Source: an uncultured Fibrobacter sp. (GTDB lineage: Bacteria > Fibrobacterota > Fibrobacteria > Fibrobacterales > Fibrobacteraceae). From it: a DNA stretch of 22,306 nt. The DNA is taken from NCBI RefSeq assembly GCF_937877005.1, contig NZ_CALEFV010000066.1:1-22306 (forward strand), given 5' to 3'. Every line of letters begins with the position of its first letter. Position 1 is the stretch's first letter. The translations under genes and the position numbers were made by a program. Positions 1 to 7,242 of this stretch are shown here, piece by piece. The notes below the pieces were generated by a model. That model searched no databases and was not told the DNA's origin. It saw only the letters and a program-made list of their open reading frames with translations.

Positions 1-1
1 C

Positions 2-454
2 GATGGCACGCGGCTCGAACTCACTCTGCACCAGTACATGCCCGCCTTCCATTCGGAATACTGCGCCTTCGCGCGCGCACTTACCACAGGCCGATGTTTC
101 CCCGAATGCGGAAAGATCTGCACCAAGCACAAGGTCGAAATACTAGACCACAAGGGCGAACGACACTTCTTGCAGAGTGATGCTGAATGCCGCAATACTT
201 TATTCGTAGGAAAACCGCAATCGGCATTAAAGCTTCTCCCCCGACTCAAGGAAAACGGTGTAAGCCACTTCCGTCTTGAAATGCTTCAGGAAGATGCCGA
301 AACCGTACGCAAGAAAGTGTTAATCTACACGCAAGCCATTCATGGTAAAATCACAATCGATGAAGCCATTCGTGCCGCAGGAATTCAGGAAAAATATGGC
401 TTGTCCGAGGGACAACTCTTTAACGAAAGCACCTGGCAGGACCGCAAGAAGTAA
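2..454 (+). CDS. Peptidase U32 family protein, C-terminal part (5' end outside window)
   Basis: The reading frame is already open at base 2, so about 150 C-terminal residues are visible and the start lies upstream of the window. The motif LHQYMPAFHSEYCAFA, followed by the cysteine-rich stretch RCFPECGKICTKH and then AECRNTLF, is typical of the C-terminal part of peptidase U32 proteins. Characterised U32 members (for example RlhA, TrhP, UbiU/UbiV) act in RNA or ubiquinone hydroxylation, and in UbiU/UbiV four cysteines hold a 4Fe-4S cluster. The several cysteines here fit such a site, which is an inference. The gene converges on rnhA with only 5 nt between the stop codons and no terminator hairpin between them. 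The family call is firm. The substrate cannot be judged from this fragment. Confidence 0.85.
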   Translation, partial: DGTRLELTLHQYMPAFHSEYCAFARALTTGRCFPECGKICTKHKVEILDHKGERHFLQSDAECRNTLFVGKPQSALKLLPRLKENGVSHFRLEMLQEDAETVRKKVLIYTQAIHGKITIDEAIRAAGIQEKYGLSEGQLFNESTWQDRKK

Positions 455-459
455 GGGAC

Positions 460-1056
460 CTACCCTTCCTTAGCCTTTTTCTTTCCCTTAGCGATGGCAT
501 CCTTTGCCAACTGGTCGACCAGTTCGTTCCACTTGACACCTGTGTGCGCAGCAACCTTTTCAAAACTCACACGATGCAGATAAGGCTTAGCCGCAGCAAC
601 ATATCGCTTGGCGATACCGCTTTTCGCCTGCCATTCCCCCTTAGCCCAACGCGCAATTCCTTCGTAGTCATGGCAGATCACCCCCGTCCTGTCATTGGCA
701 TCAAGCCAACGCATCGCCTGGTAGGAAGCCATCACCTCGCCGTCGATATTACGGCTTTCCGCCTCGAACGCAGTGAGTCCTGAACCACGGGCAATTTCCC
801 TGTCATTTTCGGTAACGACAAATGCCCATCCTGAATACGGGAAGTCCGGAGAAAAAGACCCATCCACAAACACGCGGAGTCCTTCAGGTACAGGAGCCTC
901 CATTCCCGAAATCCACGCCTCGGCTTCAGCCTTTGTACCAAATGATTTAAAGAGGACACCCTTGATTCCATGGGTCAATTTTTCGCATTCGGCCCAGGTT
1001 AGGACAATTTTACTTTCATTCGGTGACTTTATCGCATAGAATTTCTGTTTAGGCAT
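460..1056 (-). CDS. rnhA: Ribonuclease HI with N-terminal hybrid-binding domain
   Basis: The 198-residue protein degrades the RNA strand of RNA-DNA hybrids in the cytoplasm (R-loops, primers). Residues 4-50 form the small hybrid-binding domain (caulimovirus viroplasmin-like; KFYAIK at the start, FKSFGTKAEAEAWI near its end) also found in eukaryotic RNase H1. Residues 60-190 are the catalytic fold. The carboxylates are visible: D65 in VDGS, E107 in NIDGEV, D130 in CHDYEG and D181 in NELVDQLA, with H171 in the flexible loop HTG. The C-terminus is lysine-rich. The ATG at 1056 is chosen because a TAATTTTG element ends 4 nt upstream and there is no Shine-Dalgarno sequence, so the mRNA is probably leaderless. 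The gene diverges from the gene at 1083 and converges on the U32 gene. Confidence 0.93.
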   Translation of the reverse strand: MPKQKFYAIKSPNESKIVLTWAECEKLTHGIKGVLFKSFGTKAEAEAWISGMEAPVPEGLRVFVDGSFSPDFPYSGWAFVVTENDREIARGSGLTAFEAESRNIDGEVMASYQAMRWLDANDRTGVICHDYEGIARWAKGEWQAKSGIAKRYVAAAKPYLHRVSFEKVAAHTGVKWNELVDQLAKDAIAKGKKKAKEG

Positions 1057-1060
1057 AATC

Positions 1061-1068
1061 CAAAATTA
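1061..1068 (-). promoter_or_regulatory. Promoter -10/-7 element of rnhA (TAATTTTG), probable leaderless start
   Basis: On the minus strand TAATTTTG is followed by 4 nt and the ATG of rnhA. It matches TAnnTTTG, the known -7 element of Bacteroidota promoters. With normal spacing, transcription would start at about the ATG. It lies back to back with the element of the gene at 1083, separated by one base. No clear -35 box is seen. Confidence 0.5.
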
Positions 1069-1069
1069 G

Positions 1070-1077
1070 TATATTTT
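1070..1077 (+). promoter_or_regulatory. Promoter -10/-7 element (TATATTTT) of the 1083-4581 operon, probable leaderless start
   Basis: TATATTTT is followed by exactly 5 nt and the GTG codon at 1083. The same spacing occurs before DUF4416, thiE, the pilin and ispG. There is no purine-rich ribosome site in front of the GTG. The -35 region is unclear. Confidence 0.5.
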
Positions 1078-1082
1078 TCCAA

Positions 1083-1631
1083 GTGAAACCATCGCCGTAT
1101 TTTACAGATCGTTTTCGTTTTTTCTTCAAGCGGTTCAGTAGCAAGGATTCGCTATTCCGCTGGTTTCTGCAACGCGCAGGCGAAGATTCGGGAGCCTTTG
1201 ACTTTCCTCAGGCTCTCAAGGGTAATCCGAAAACACTAATTTTCTTGCCGAGAGACATGGAACGCGCCGCCGCTTTCATGCATGCCATGCCAGACATCTT
1301 TTTCAAGAATGTCCTGCTTTGTGCCCATGAATCACTACATGCCATTGTCTCCGCAAAGCGTGCCACGGCGGTCTACTACAGCGACCTGGAGTGCCGTTAC
1401 GGCGAAACGGCTTTTAGCGAACTCGAACAGAAATTCAAGGAATTCGCCCCACAGGTATGCATTTACCTCGGCGATGCCTTCTTGCCGCGCCTCTACCTCG
1501 CAAAGGTCAGTGGAGCAGGCCTCCGTATCGGATTTGTCAGCGAGAACTGCTACCCGTTCCTAAACGTGAGCCTCCATCCGGACAAGTCTTCCGAAGCGGC
1601 CCTGATCAGCCAATACTATGGGGTCAATTGA
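1083..1631 (+). CDS. Hypothetical protein resembling the N-terminal half of a GT9 (heptosyltransferase-like) fold
   Basis: The protein is 182 residues long. Residues 49-56 (PKTLIFLP) look like a first beta strand. Residues 66-80 (MHAMPDIFFKNVLLC) and the stretch QVCIYLGDAFLPRLYLAKVSGAGLRIGF (123-150) recall the N-terminal Rossmann-like domain of ADP-heptose:LPS heptosyltransferases, where an allarlsga.xRiGf-like segment closes the domain. There is no second nucleotide-sugar-binding domain, so it is not a complete GT-B enzyme. This resemblance is weak pattern recognition, not a confirmed family hit. The GTG start is supported by TATATTTT placed 5 nt upstream. Its TGA overlaps the ATG of the PHP gene by one base, implying translational coupling, so it probably works with that gene or is co-regulated with it. 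No signal peptide or membrane helix is seen. Confidence 0.7.
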   Translation: MKPSPYFTDRFRFFFKRFSSKDSLFRWFLQRAGEDSGAFDFPQALKGNPKTLIFLPRDMERAAAFMHAMPDIFFKNVLLCAHESLHAIVSAKRATAVYYSDLECRYGETAFSELEQKFKEFAPQVCIYLGDAFLPRLYLAKVSGAGLRIGFVSENCYPFLNVSLHPDKSSEAALISQYYGVN

Positions 1632-2503
1632 TGCAGAAAGGGTTCCCGAACATCGTAACGGAAAGTGGAGGATACGCAGATCTCCACATGCATACGAAGC
1701 TTTCGGACGGAACTCTTTCCGTCGAGGAACTGCTCGTCCTCTGCAAGCGAAAAGGACTACGCTGTATTTCGATTACCGACCACGACAACCTGGACAGCTA
1801 CAACCTGGCGGTCGAACCGGCACAGGAAATCGGTCTCGAAATCATCCCGGGTATCGAGATTTCCGCCGTATGGCAAGGCAAGGACATCCATATCCTCGGC
1901 TATTTCTGCGATCCGACGAATCTTGCCCTGAACATGGAGCTACAGGATTTCGCGAAGCAACGTATTTCCCGTGCAAAAGCCATTATCAAGAAGCTGAATG
2001 CCCTAGGCATCGACATCACCTACGAAAAGGTGCTCACGTACTGCAAGGGAAAAGTCATCGGACGACCGCATATCGCCATGTCCATGGTCGACGAGGAATA
2101 CATCTCTAATTTCTCGGAAGCATTCACCAAATACCTGGGGGATGGCTGCGTCGCCTTTGTCGAAAAAAAGGGACTCAACCCGCAACAGACTATCAAGCTT
2201 ATCGAAAACGCAGGCGGAATCGCCGTGCTCGCCCACCCCTATAAATCGGGACTCTCCGACGAATTCATCGAGAACATGGTCGAATGGGGTGTCCAGGGAA
2301 TCGAGGTATACAGCCCCGCACAGAAGGGAGCGGTTGGCCGCAAGTACAAGGAAATGGCACAGAAATTCGGACTCGTAGGAACAGGCGGAAGCGATTTCCA
2401 TACCGAAGCGGGAACCTACCCGCCGGGTTGCATGAAAATGCCCTATTCCGTCGTGAACGCGCTACGGGAACGCCGCGAAAAACTGAGAGCGGAATGGTAC
2501 TAA
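1631..2503 (+). CDS. PHP-domain phosphoesterase (RNase AM / 3',5'-nucleoside bisphosphate phosphatase family)
   Basis: The 290-residue protein belongs to the PHP family of metal-dependent phosphoesterases, close to E. coli YciV/TrpH (RNase AM). That enzyme removes 5' residues from short RNAs and dephosphorylates pAp-type nucleotides. The metal ligands are all in place: H19 and H21 (DLHMHT), D26 (SDG), D50-H51 (TDHD), E76 (GIEIS), H87 (DIHILGY), H202 (AHP) and D255/H257 (GGSDFH). The ATG at 1631 overlaps the TGA of the preceding gene (TGATG), and this start puts the HMH motif at residue 19, as is usual for the family. The frame remains open further upstream inside the preceding gene, but that extension is not PHP-like. 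The next gene starts 10 nt before this stop. Substrate choice between RNA ends and nucleotides is inferred from the family. Confidence 0.88.
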   Translation: MQKGFPNIVTESGGYADLHMHTKLSDGTLSVEELLVLCKRKGLRCISITDHDNLDSYNLAVEPAQEIGLEIIPGIEISAVWQGKDIHILGYFCDPTNLALNMELQDFAKQRISRAKAIIKKLNALGIDITYEKVLTYCKGKVIGRPHIAMSMVDEEYISNFSEAFTKYLGDGCVAFVEKKGLNPQQTIKLIENAGGIAVLAHPYKSGLSDEFIENMVEWGVQGIEVYSPAQKGAVGRKYKEMAQKFGLVGTGGSDFHTEAGTYPPGCMKMPYSVVNALRERREKLRAEWY

Positions 2504-4581
2504 CTAGACGAGAGAACGGCGCCGCGCGCTTACAGACTAAAGACGAAAGAGATTTCAAAAAGACATCTCTCATTTTTCATTTTTTATCCTTCGTCCTGAT
2601 TTTATTCGTGGCGACCCCATTTGCTGAACCGCTAAAGCCAGACCAGTACGTAAAGCCATCTGCGCAGGATTCTGTCTACAAGACGCCCTGGAGCATTGAT
2701 CCCGCTCCGCGCGAAACGGACGCTGGCCGCTGGGTTCTTCCCATCCGTGAAGTCATGCAACGCACCTACGACATTTCGGGGCAGAAATCCGAATGGCTTT
2801 TAGGAACCTCTATTCTCGGTAGTCCGGAACTTGATGCCGACCACATGGGCATGGGGTCCATCCAGAGCCGCTACCCGAGCAAGCTCGCCGGACTCTTTAC
2901 GACCCGACTCGGCTATGACGCCACAGCACTCGGCCTAAATGGTGAAAACGGAATTCTGTTCGAGGAACGCAAGGGCATTCCGGTCGACACCCCGGTCACC
3001 GACCTCAACTGGGAACGTCCAGCCTTCAGCGGAAATGCGCTACGGCTTGACTTCCGCAGGCTTATTACCGATTCCGTATCCCTCGAATTTGGGCTTGCAA
3101 GCCACTCCGACATCGGATCCAAGGAATACAGTTATCAGAACGTCACCCATTCTCCTTATTTTTCCCTCGGACGCGACTCCACGCAGATTCCCTTCGGTGG
3201 CCGCAACATCGCAATGAATAGCATGCACATCCAGCCGATTCTCACCTGGAGATTCGGACTCGGCAAGGCATTTGTCAAAATGAACTACCTGAGCCTCGAA
3301 AATGCAGACAACCCTGTTCATAAAGTACTGCTCGACACGCTCGACAAGTCTATTCGAACCTTTCAGACCGACCCCTACATCATTTCGATCCACACAGTGG
3401 GCTATGGCGGAGGTCTAGAATTCTATCCTATCAGGAATTTGACTTTTTCTACTGATTTCACCTACACAGAACATGAAATCGAGGAAGATTCACTCCCCCA
3501 CATTTACAAGAAATCTCGTCAATATCTGGACACGCTCGGCATTGAACGCATAGATACGCTTTACTACGACACGCTTCGCGCAACCACCTATGAAAGCATG
3601 CTCGGCAACTTCGGGATTACCTACAACATGCTCCTGAATCCCTCAATCCGATTCAAGTATGAATTTTTGGACACAAAGAACATCGGTGACGACGACATAA
3701 CTCACAAGTACTTCCAGGACCGCGAAGTGGGGTACCTGCAACTATCCGACACCTTATGGAACATGTTCCTTTTCCGTACACAAACAGGTATGCAGAGGAA
3801 CAGTTCGCTGCGCGATGAAGTGGATTACGCCCCGGCCTATTCCGCCGATGCCCTGGCTCTTTTGCCCTACCATCTGCGCGCAAATGTCACCTTCCGCCAC
3901 GACAACAAGTTCCCAGACGTAAACCAAATGAAGATCAACGAAACGGGACGGCTTGCCTTCAAGCGCAAGGATCTCAAATTCGAAGAACGAGACCGTTACA
4001 CTCTAAATCTAGGCTACCAGCAGCGTGAAGTCTTTTATGGACTCGGCCTACGTTATGAAAACGTGGACAACCTGATCAAGCCTCGCTGGGTCAAGTGGAA
4101 CTATATCGACACCACAAATACGCTCGAGGAAGCCTTTACCTGGTCCAATATCAGCAATGTGAATAGCATAGACTGGCTACTGCAACTCGGCTTCAGGCTC
4201 GGGAACTGGAAATTCTACCTGGAGCGCGGAGAGACCCTCGACCGCAGCCGCAAACTGCTCGACACGCCGGAGCTCTACTACAAAGGAAGCATTCACTGGC
4301 AGAACCGATTCGTATACGACCGCCTGGGCGTCAGCGTACGCGTAGACTGGCAATGGTTCGGGGAACGCTACGACTGTACCATCAACGAAAACGGCAACCC
4401 GGAACTCGAGCTTATGAAAAAATATCTTGCACTCGATTTTGAGGCCCGCATGCAGATTCTTTCATTCGAACTTTACTCTCGCATAGAAAATTTCAACCAC
4501 AGCATTTACATGCCAGCCTCAGGCTACACCCCCGAAGGCCTACGTTTCGCCTACGGTATCGTCTGGACATTCAGAAACTGA
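2494..4581 (+). CDS. Predicted outer-membrane beta-barrel protein, lineage-specific
   Basis: The 695-residue protein has a basic N-terminus, a hydrophobic segment at about residues 25-41 (SLIFHFLSFVLILFVATPFA) and a likely signal peptidase I site after A44. The mature part is rich in alternating polar and aromatic residues (for example RLDFRRLITDSVSLEFGLASHS, TLNLGYQQREVFYGLGLRYENV, WLLQLGFRLGNWKFYLERG). This is the pattern of amphipathic beta strands. It ends in FAYGIVWTFRN, similar to barrel-closing strands. I do not recognise a named family. The ATG at 2494 lies 10 nt inside the PHP gene after a GAGAG stretch; the open frame extends to 2284, but that part overlaps the PHP gene completely. 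A surface porin, receptor or adhesion role is possible but not shown. It converges on the cyclotransferase gene with an 8-nt gap. Confidence 0.75.
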   Translation: MVLTRRENGAARLQTKDERDFKKTSLIFHFLSFVLILFVATPFAEPLKPDQYVKPSAQDSVYKTPWSIDPAPRETDAGRWVLPIREVMQRTYDISGQKSEWLLGTSILGSPELDADHMGMGSIQSRYPSKLAGLFTTRLGYDATALGLNGENGILFEERKGIPVDTPVTDLNWERPAFSGNALRLDFRRLITDSVSLEFGLASHSDIGSKEYSYQNVTHSPYFSLGRDSTQIPFGGRNIAMNSMHIQPILTWRFGLGKAFVKMNYLSLENADNPVHKVLLDTLDKSIRTFQTDPYIISIHTVGYGGGLEFYPIRNLTFSTDFTYTEHEIEEDSLPHIYKKSRQYLDTLGIERIDTLYYDTLRATTYESMLGNFGITYNMLLNPSIRFKYEFLDTKNIGDDDITHKYFQDREVGYLQLSDTLWNMFLFRTQTGMQRNSSLRDEVDYAPAYSADALALLPYHLRANVTFRHDNKFPDVNQMKINETGRLAFKRKDLKFEERDRYTLNLGYQQREVFYGLGLRYENVDNLIKPRWVKWNYIDTTNTLEEAFTWSNISNVNSIDWLLQLGFRLGNWKFYLERGETLDRSRKLLDTPELYYKGSIHWQNRFVYDRLGVSVRVDWQWFGERYDCTINENGNPELELMKKYLALDFEARMQILSFELYSRIENFNHSIYMPASGYTPEGLRFAYGIVWTFRN

Positions 4582-4589
4582 TTTGTCCA

Positions 4590-5348
4590 TCACCTGATCT
4601 TGTAGATCCAGGGCCAATTCTTACCGGTCACCCACAAGTTCTTGCCATCGTAAGCAATTCCGTTAAGGACATCGATATCGGGATACTTGCGACGTAATTC
4701 CTGAACCTTTCGACTCATGTCAAAATAACGGACGACCTTGCCGCTCGGAAGTTCTATAACGGCGATTGCCCCTGTCTGCCAGATATTCGCATACAGAGTA
4801 TCGCCCACAATTTCCAGTTCATTCAACAACTTTACCGGGCGACCGCCATCGGTTACGCGAATAACCCCCACCACGTTGAATGCGCCAAGCGCAATCTGCA
4901 GAAGCTCGTGGGAACCATTACTCATGAGGAGCGCATTTTTCCAGTATGTCAGTCCCCATCCCTCCGTCGGAATCCGGAACTCGCCCTTCTTTGCAAACGG
5001 CCTTCGACTGTAGATGAATGCTTTCTTGGATTTCCAGGTCAAGTAAAAGACATCGTCACCGACAGCAATAGACCCTTCTCCAAAATACCTATCCTCAATT
5101 CGGGCAGAATCCAGAATTTTTCCGTCGAGCGTACGACGGTACAAGCCCGACTGACCATACTGCCCCGTCGTTTCAACTAATTCATTGCCATCAAAGAATA
5201 GTCCCTGTGTAAAATGGGTCACCTCGTGCGGAATGGAATCCATGATTTCGGGAACAACTCGGGGAGCTTCGGCATAGGCTATAGACGATAAACCAGAGAC
5301 CAGAGACGAGAGGACAAGTATTGAAAATGCGAAATATTTAATATTCAT
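4590..5348 (-). CDS. Secreted glutaminyl-peptide cyclotransferase (glutamine cyclotransferase family)
   Basis: The 252-residue protein belongs to the plant/bacterial five-bladed beta-propeller glutamine cyclotransferases (PF05096), which convert N-terminal glutamine of peptides to pyroglutamate. Residues 1-26 are a signal peptide with cleavage after IAYA, so it acts in the periplasm or outside the cell. Family blocks appear in order: THFTQGLFF (44-52), ETTGQYGQSGL (59-69), RYFGEGS (87-93), EGWGLTY (129-135), LLNELE (174-179), NIWQTG (188-193) and VLNGIAYD (227-234). The length is normal for a secreted member. The start codon at 5348 gives a complete signal peptide; only a weak AAAGAA precedes it. 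Periplasmic cyclotransferases may protect exported proteins against aminopeptidases, which is an inference. Confidence 0.9.
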   Translation of the reverse strand: MNIKYFAFSILVLSSLVSGLSSIAYAEAPRVVPEIMDSIPHEVTHFTQGLFFDGNELVETTGQYGQSGLYRRTLDGKILDSARIEDRYFGEGSIAVGDDVFYLTWKSKKAFIYSRRPFAKKGEFRIPTEGWGLTYWKNALLMSNGSHELLQIALGAFNVVGVIRVTDGGRPVKLLNELEIVGDTLYANIWQTGAIAVIELPSGKVVRYFDMSRKVQELRRKYPDIDVLNGIAYDGKNLWVTGKNWPWIYKIR

Positions 5349-5489
5349 AATTAGAATTTCTTTTGACTAAAAATAATTCTTTCGTCTTTCATCTATAGGA
5401 CCGAAGGTCCGTTCACTCGTCTTTTTTTCTAAATGGCACTCCTTCAGAGTGCATTTTTTGCGGCTCAGCCATGTCAAAGCATAACTGCT
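5349..5489. other. Intergenic region with three hairpins between the cyclotransferase gene and DUF4416
   Basis: This AT-rich spacer contains three perfect inverted repeats: GGACC-GAA-GGTCC at 5398-5410, GCACTC-CTTCA-GAGTGC at 5436-5452, and CAAAGC-ATAACT-GCTTTG at 5475-5492. The last overlaps the -35 box of the DUF4416 promoter. No open frame here looks like a gene; the frame that runs into DUF4416 from 5433 passes through these hairpins and has no coding character. Confidence 0.7.
5436..5459 (+). terminator. Terminator-like hairpin with T-tract, no obvious plus-strand gene upstream
   Basis: The 6-bp stem GCACTC/GAGTGC with loop CTTCA is followed by A and six T residues on the plus strand. 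This is the layout of an intrinsic terminator for rightward transcription, but the gene to its left runs leftward. It could stop a short RNA made between about 5350 and 5436, or insulate the DUF4416 promoter from read-through out of 4581. Confidence 0.5.
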
Positions 5490-5520
5490 TTGCCGCGGCG
5501 TTCGCCTTTTTCTAAATTTT
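5490..5520 (+). promoter_or_regulatory. Promoter of DUF4416 gene (TTGCCG, 17 nt, TAAATTTT), leaderless type
   Basis: TTGCCG at 5490-5495 and TAAATTTT at 5513-5520 are 17 nt apart. The element ends exactly 5 nt before the ATG at 5526. The spacer ends in GCCTTTTTC, identical to the end of the ispG promoter spacer at 16114-16122. Confidence 0.65.
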
Positions 5521-5525
5521 CCCCC

Positions 5526-6065
5526 ATGGGCGAAATTAGAACTCCAGCCAAGGTAAAAATCATCGTAGGAATTCTCGCAAAGGATTCGCAAGCCATCGAG
5601 GCTGTCCGCCAAACACTCAGCGAACATTTCGGCGAAGAAGACCTGAACCTGGAACCCTTTCCTTTCACTTTTACCAACTACTATGAAGAAGAAATCGGCA
5701 ACGCCCCCGTACGCGCCTTCTTCAGCTACAAGAACCTGGTAGACCGAGAAAACATCGTTGACATCAAGTTGTGGACGAACGATGTCGAACTAGACATAGC
5801 CAAGCAAAATGGCACTCCAGGACTCCGCCCCGTAAACCTCGATCCAGGTTACATGTCCCTTGGCCAGTTCTTTTTGGCAACGACCAAGGACCAGCGGCAA
5901 CGCGTTTACATGCAACGCGGCATCTATGTCGAACCGACGCTCTACTTTCAGGATGGACATTTTCACGCCTTTGAATGGACCTATCGCGACTACCAAAGCG
6001 AAAAATACATCCAGTACCTAGAGCAAGTGCGAGCTCGCCTAGCCTACCAACACAAGCACGGGTAA
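5526..6065 (+). CDS. DUF4416 family protein
   Basis: The 179-residue protein matches the DUF4416 family of unknown function. The recognisable blocks are FTFTNYYEEEIG (48-59), the long conserved segment RPVNLDPGYMSLGQFFLATTKD (101-122) with its RVYMQRGIYVE continuation, and FEWTYRDYQSEKYI towards the end. It looks cytoplasmic, with no signal peptide or membrane helix. The ATG at 5526 is preferred over the earlier in-frame ATG at 5433: conserved sequence begins only after 5526, a TTGCCG/TAAATTTT promoter lies immediately before it, and the upstream part runs through hairpins. There is no Shine-Dalgarno sequence. The DUF486 gene follows after 28 nt, so DUF4416, DUF486 and the M23 peptidase may be one transcript. 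Confidence 0.88.
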   Translation: MGEIRTPAKVKIIVGILAKDSQAIEAVRQTLSEHFGEEDLNLEPFPFTFTNYYEEEIGNAPVRAFFSYKNLVDRENIVDIKLWTNDVELDIAKQNGTPGLRPVNLDPGYMSLGQFFLATTKDQRQRVYMQRGIYVEPTLYFQDGHFHAFEWTYRDYQSEKYIQYLEQVRARLAYQHKHG

Positions 6066-6093
6066 ACACAAACCTACAAACAATCGAAAACCA

Positions 6094-6465
6094 ATGAAAG
6101 CAGGAATTTTTACAGTCATTTTTCTAATTATCAGCAATGTATTCATGACCGCCGCCTGGTACGGAAACCTCAAGCTCAAGGAAATGCATATTAGTACCGA
6201 CTGGCCACTCATCCTGGTCATCCTGGCATCCTGGGGTATAGCGCTCATTGAATATTGCTTCATGATACCCGCAAACAACATCGGAAGTAAAATAAATGGA
6301 GGTCCATTCACCTTGATGCAGCTCAAGGTCATCCAGGAAGCTATCTCCTTGACAGTCTTTACCGTCATCGCCACAACGGTTTTCAACAACGAAGCTCTTC
6401 AGTGGAATCACATTGTAGCTTTCATCCTAATTGTCGCTGCCGTATTCTTCGCCTTCTTGAAATAG
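6094..6465 (+). CDS. DUF486 family four-helix membrane protein
   Basis: The 123-residue protein has four hydrophobic segments at about residues 4-23, 37-58, 81-99 and 104-122. It carries the DUF486 (PF04342) signatures FMTAAWYGNLK (17-27), WGIALIEYCFMIPANNIG (47-64) and FTLMQLKVIQEAISLTVF (72-89). DUF486 proteins are short inner-membrane proteins related in size and topology to half-units of the drug/metabolite transporter superfamily; their substrate is unknown. The length is that of the family. No strong ribosome site precedes the ATG. It lies 28 nt after DUF4416 and 12 nt before the M23 gene. Confidence 0.9.
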   Translation: MKAGIFTVIFLIISNVFMTAAWYGNLKLKEMHISTDWPLILVILASWGIALIEYCFMIPANNIGSKINGGPFTLMQLKVIQEAISLTVFTVIATTVFNNEALQWNHIVAFILIVAAVFFAFLK

Positions 6466-6477
6466 ACTCAACGGTCC

Positions 6478-7242
6478 ATGAAAAAGACATCCCTTGCATC
6501 GACATTTCTATTCGCGCCCCTATTCGCGATTCTGCTAGCATTTGCGACAAATGTCCATGCCGAGGAAGAGGTGACCCTGGTCGACCTAAACGAGCTTAAG
6601 GCCAAGAAAAATTCCCCTTACATCGATTTTTCGGACATGCTGATTCCTATTACGCACGAGGCCTTGCTCGGCTCCCCTTACGGAATACGTGACCACCGGT
6701 TGCATCGCGGAGTCGATGTGCAGGTCATCAAGGACGAGCCCGTCGTCGCTGCGTACCCCGGAATCGTGGTAATGTCCCGCTACAACATGGGCGGCTACGG
6801 CCATTATGTTCTTATCGAACACCCTAATGGTCTTCAGACTCTATACGGTCACCTTTCCAAACGGCTGCTCAAAGTCGGTGACGAAGTTTATCCGGGAGAC
6901 ATTGTCGGACTTGCCGGCAATTCCGGTCGATCTTCCGGGGCTCACCTCCATTTTGAGATTCGCTACGGTGAAATCAACATAGATCCGGCAACCGTCATCG
7001 ACTTTCCGAACTGGAAACTGAAAAGCGGGGCGGAAAGATTTTCCAAGAAAAAGGCCATCGCCGCCCACCGTAAGATACAGAGCAAACTCAAAAACCACAA
7101 TTATTATGTTGTCAAAAAAGGCGACTCTCAGGGAGATGTCGCCAACTGGTTCAATATTTCGATTCCAGCCCTATGCCGCCTGAACAACCTGAAACCAGGT
7201 GCACCGCTCAAGATCGGTCAAAGGCTCCGCGGCAGCAAGTAG
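6478..7242 (+). CDS. Secreted M23 (LytM-type) endopeptidase with C-terminal LysM domain
   Basis: The 254-residue protein has a signal peptide (residues 1-28, cleavage after NVHA), a peptidase M23 domain (about 60-175) and a LysM peptidoglycan-binding motif at the C-terminus (209-252, starting YYVVKKGDSQGDVANWFNIS). The zinc ligands are present: H76 and D80 in HRGVD and H158 in HLHFE, with catalytic-site H125 (YGHL) and H156. It is therefore probably an active peptidoglycan cross-link hydrolase rather than a degenerate EnvC-like activator. Having the LysM after the peptidase domain is a common arrangement. The gene is the last of the plus-strand group and overlaps the convergent thiE gene by 35 nt, so the last residues of both proteins are encoded on opposite strands of the same DNA. 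Confidence 0.92.
   Translation: MKKTSLASTFLFAPLFAILLAFATNVHAEEEVTLVDLNELKAKKNSPYIDFSDMLIPITHEALLGSPYGIRDHRLHRGVDVQVIKDEPVVAAYPGIVVMSRYNMGGYGHYVLIEHPNGLQTLYGHLSKRLLKVGDEVYPGDIVGLAGNSGRSSGAHLHFEIRYGEINIDPATVIDFPNWKLKSGAERFSKKKAIAAHRKIQSKLKNHNYYVVKKGDSQGDVANWFNISIPALCRLNNLKPGAPLKIGQRLRGSK

Noticed and set aside
5433..5525. N-terminal extension of DUF4416 from the ATG at 5433
   Set aside because: It would translate through a terminator-like hairpin and the promoter. Conserved sequence begins after 5526.
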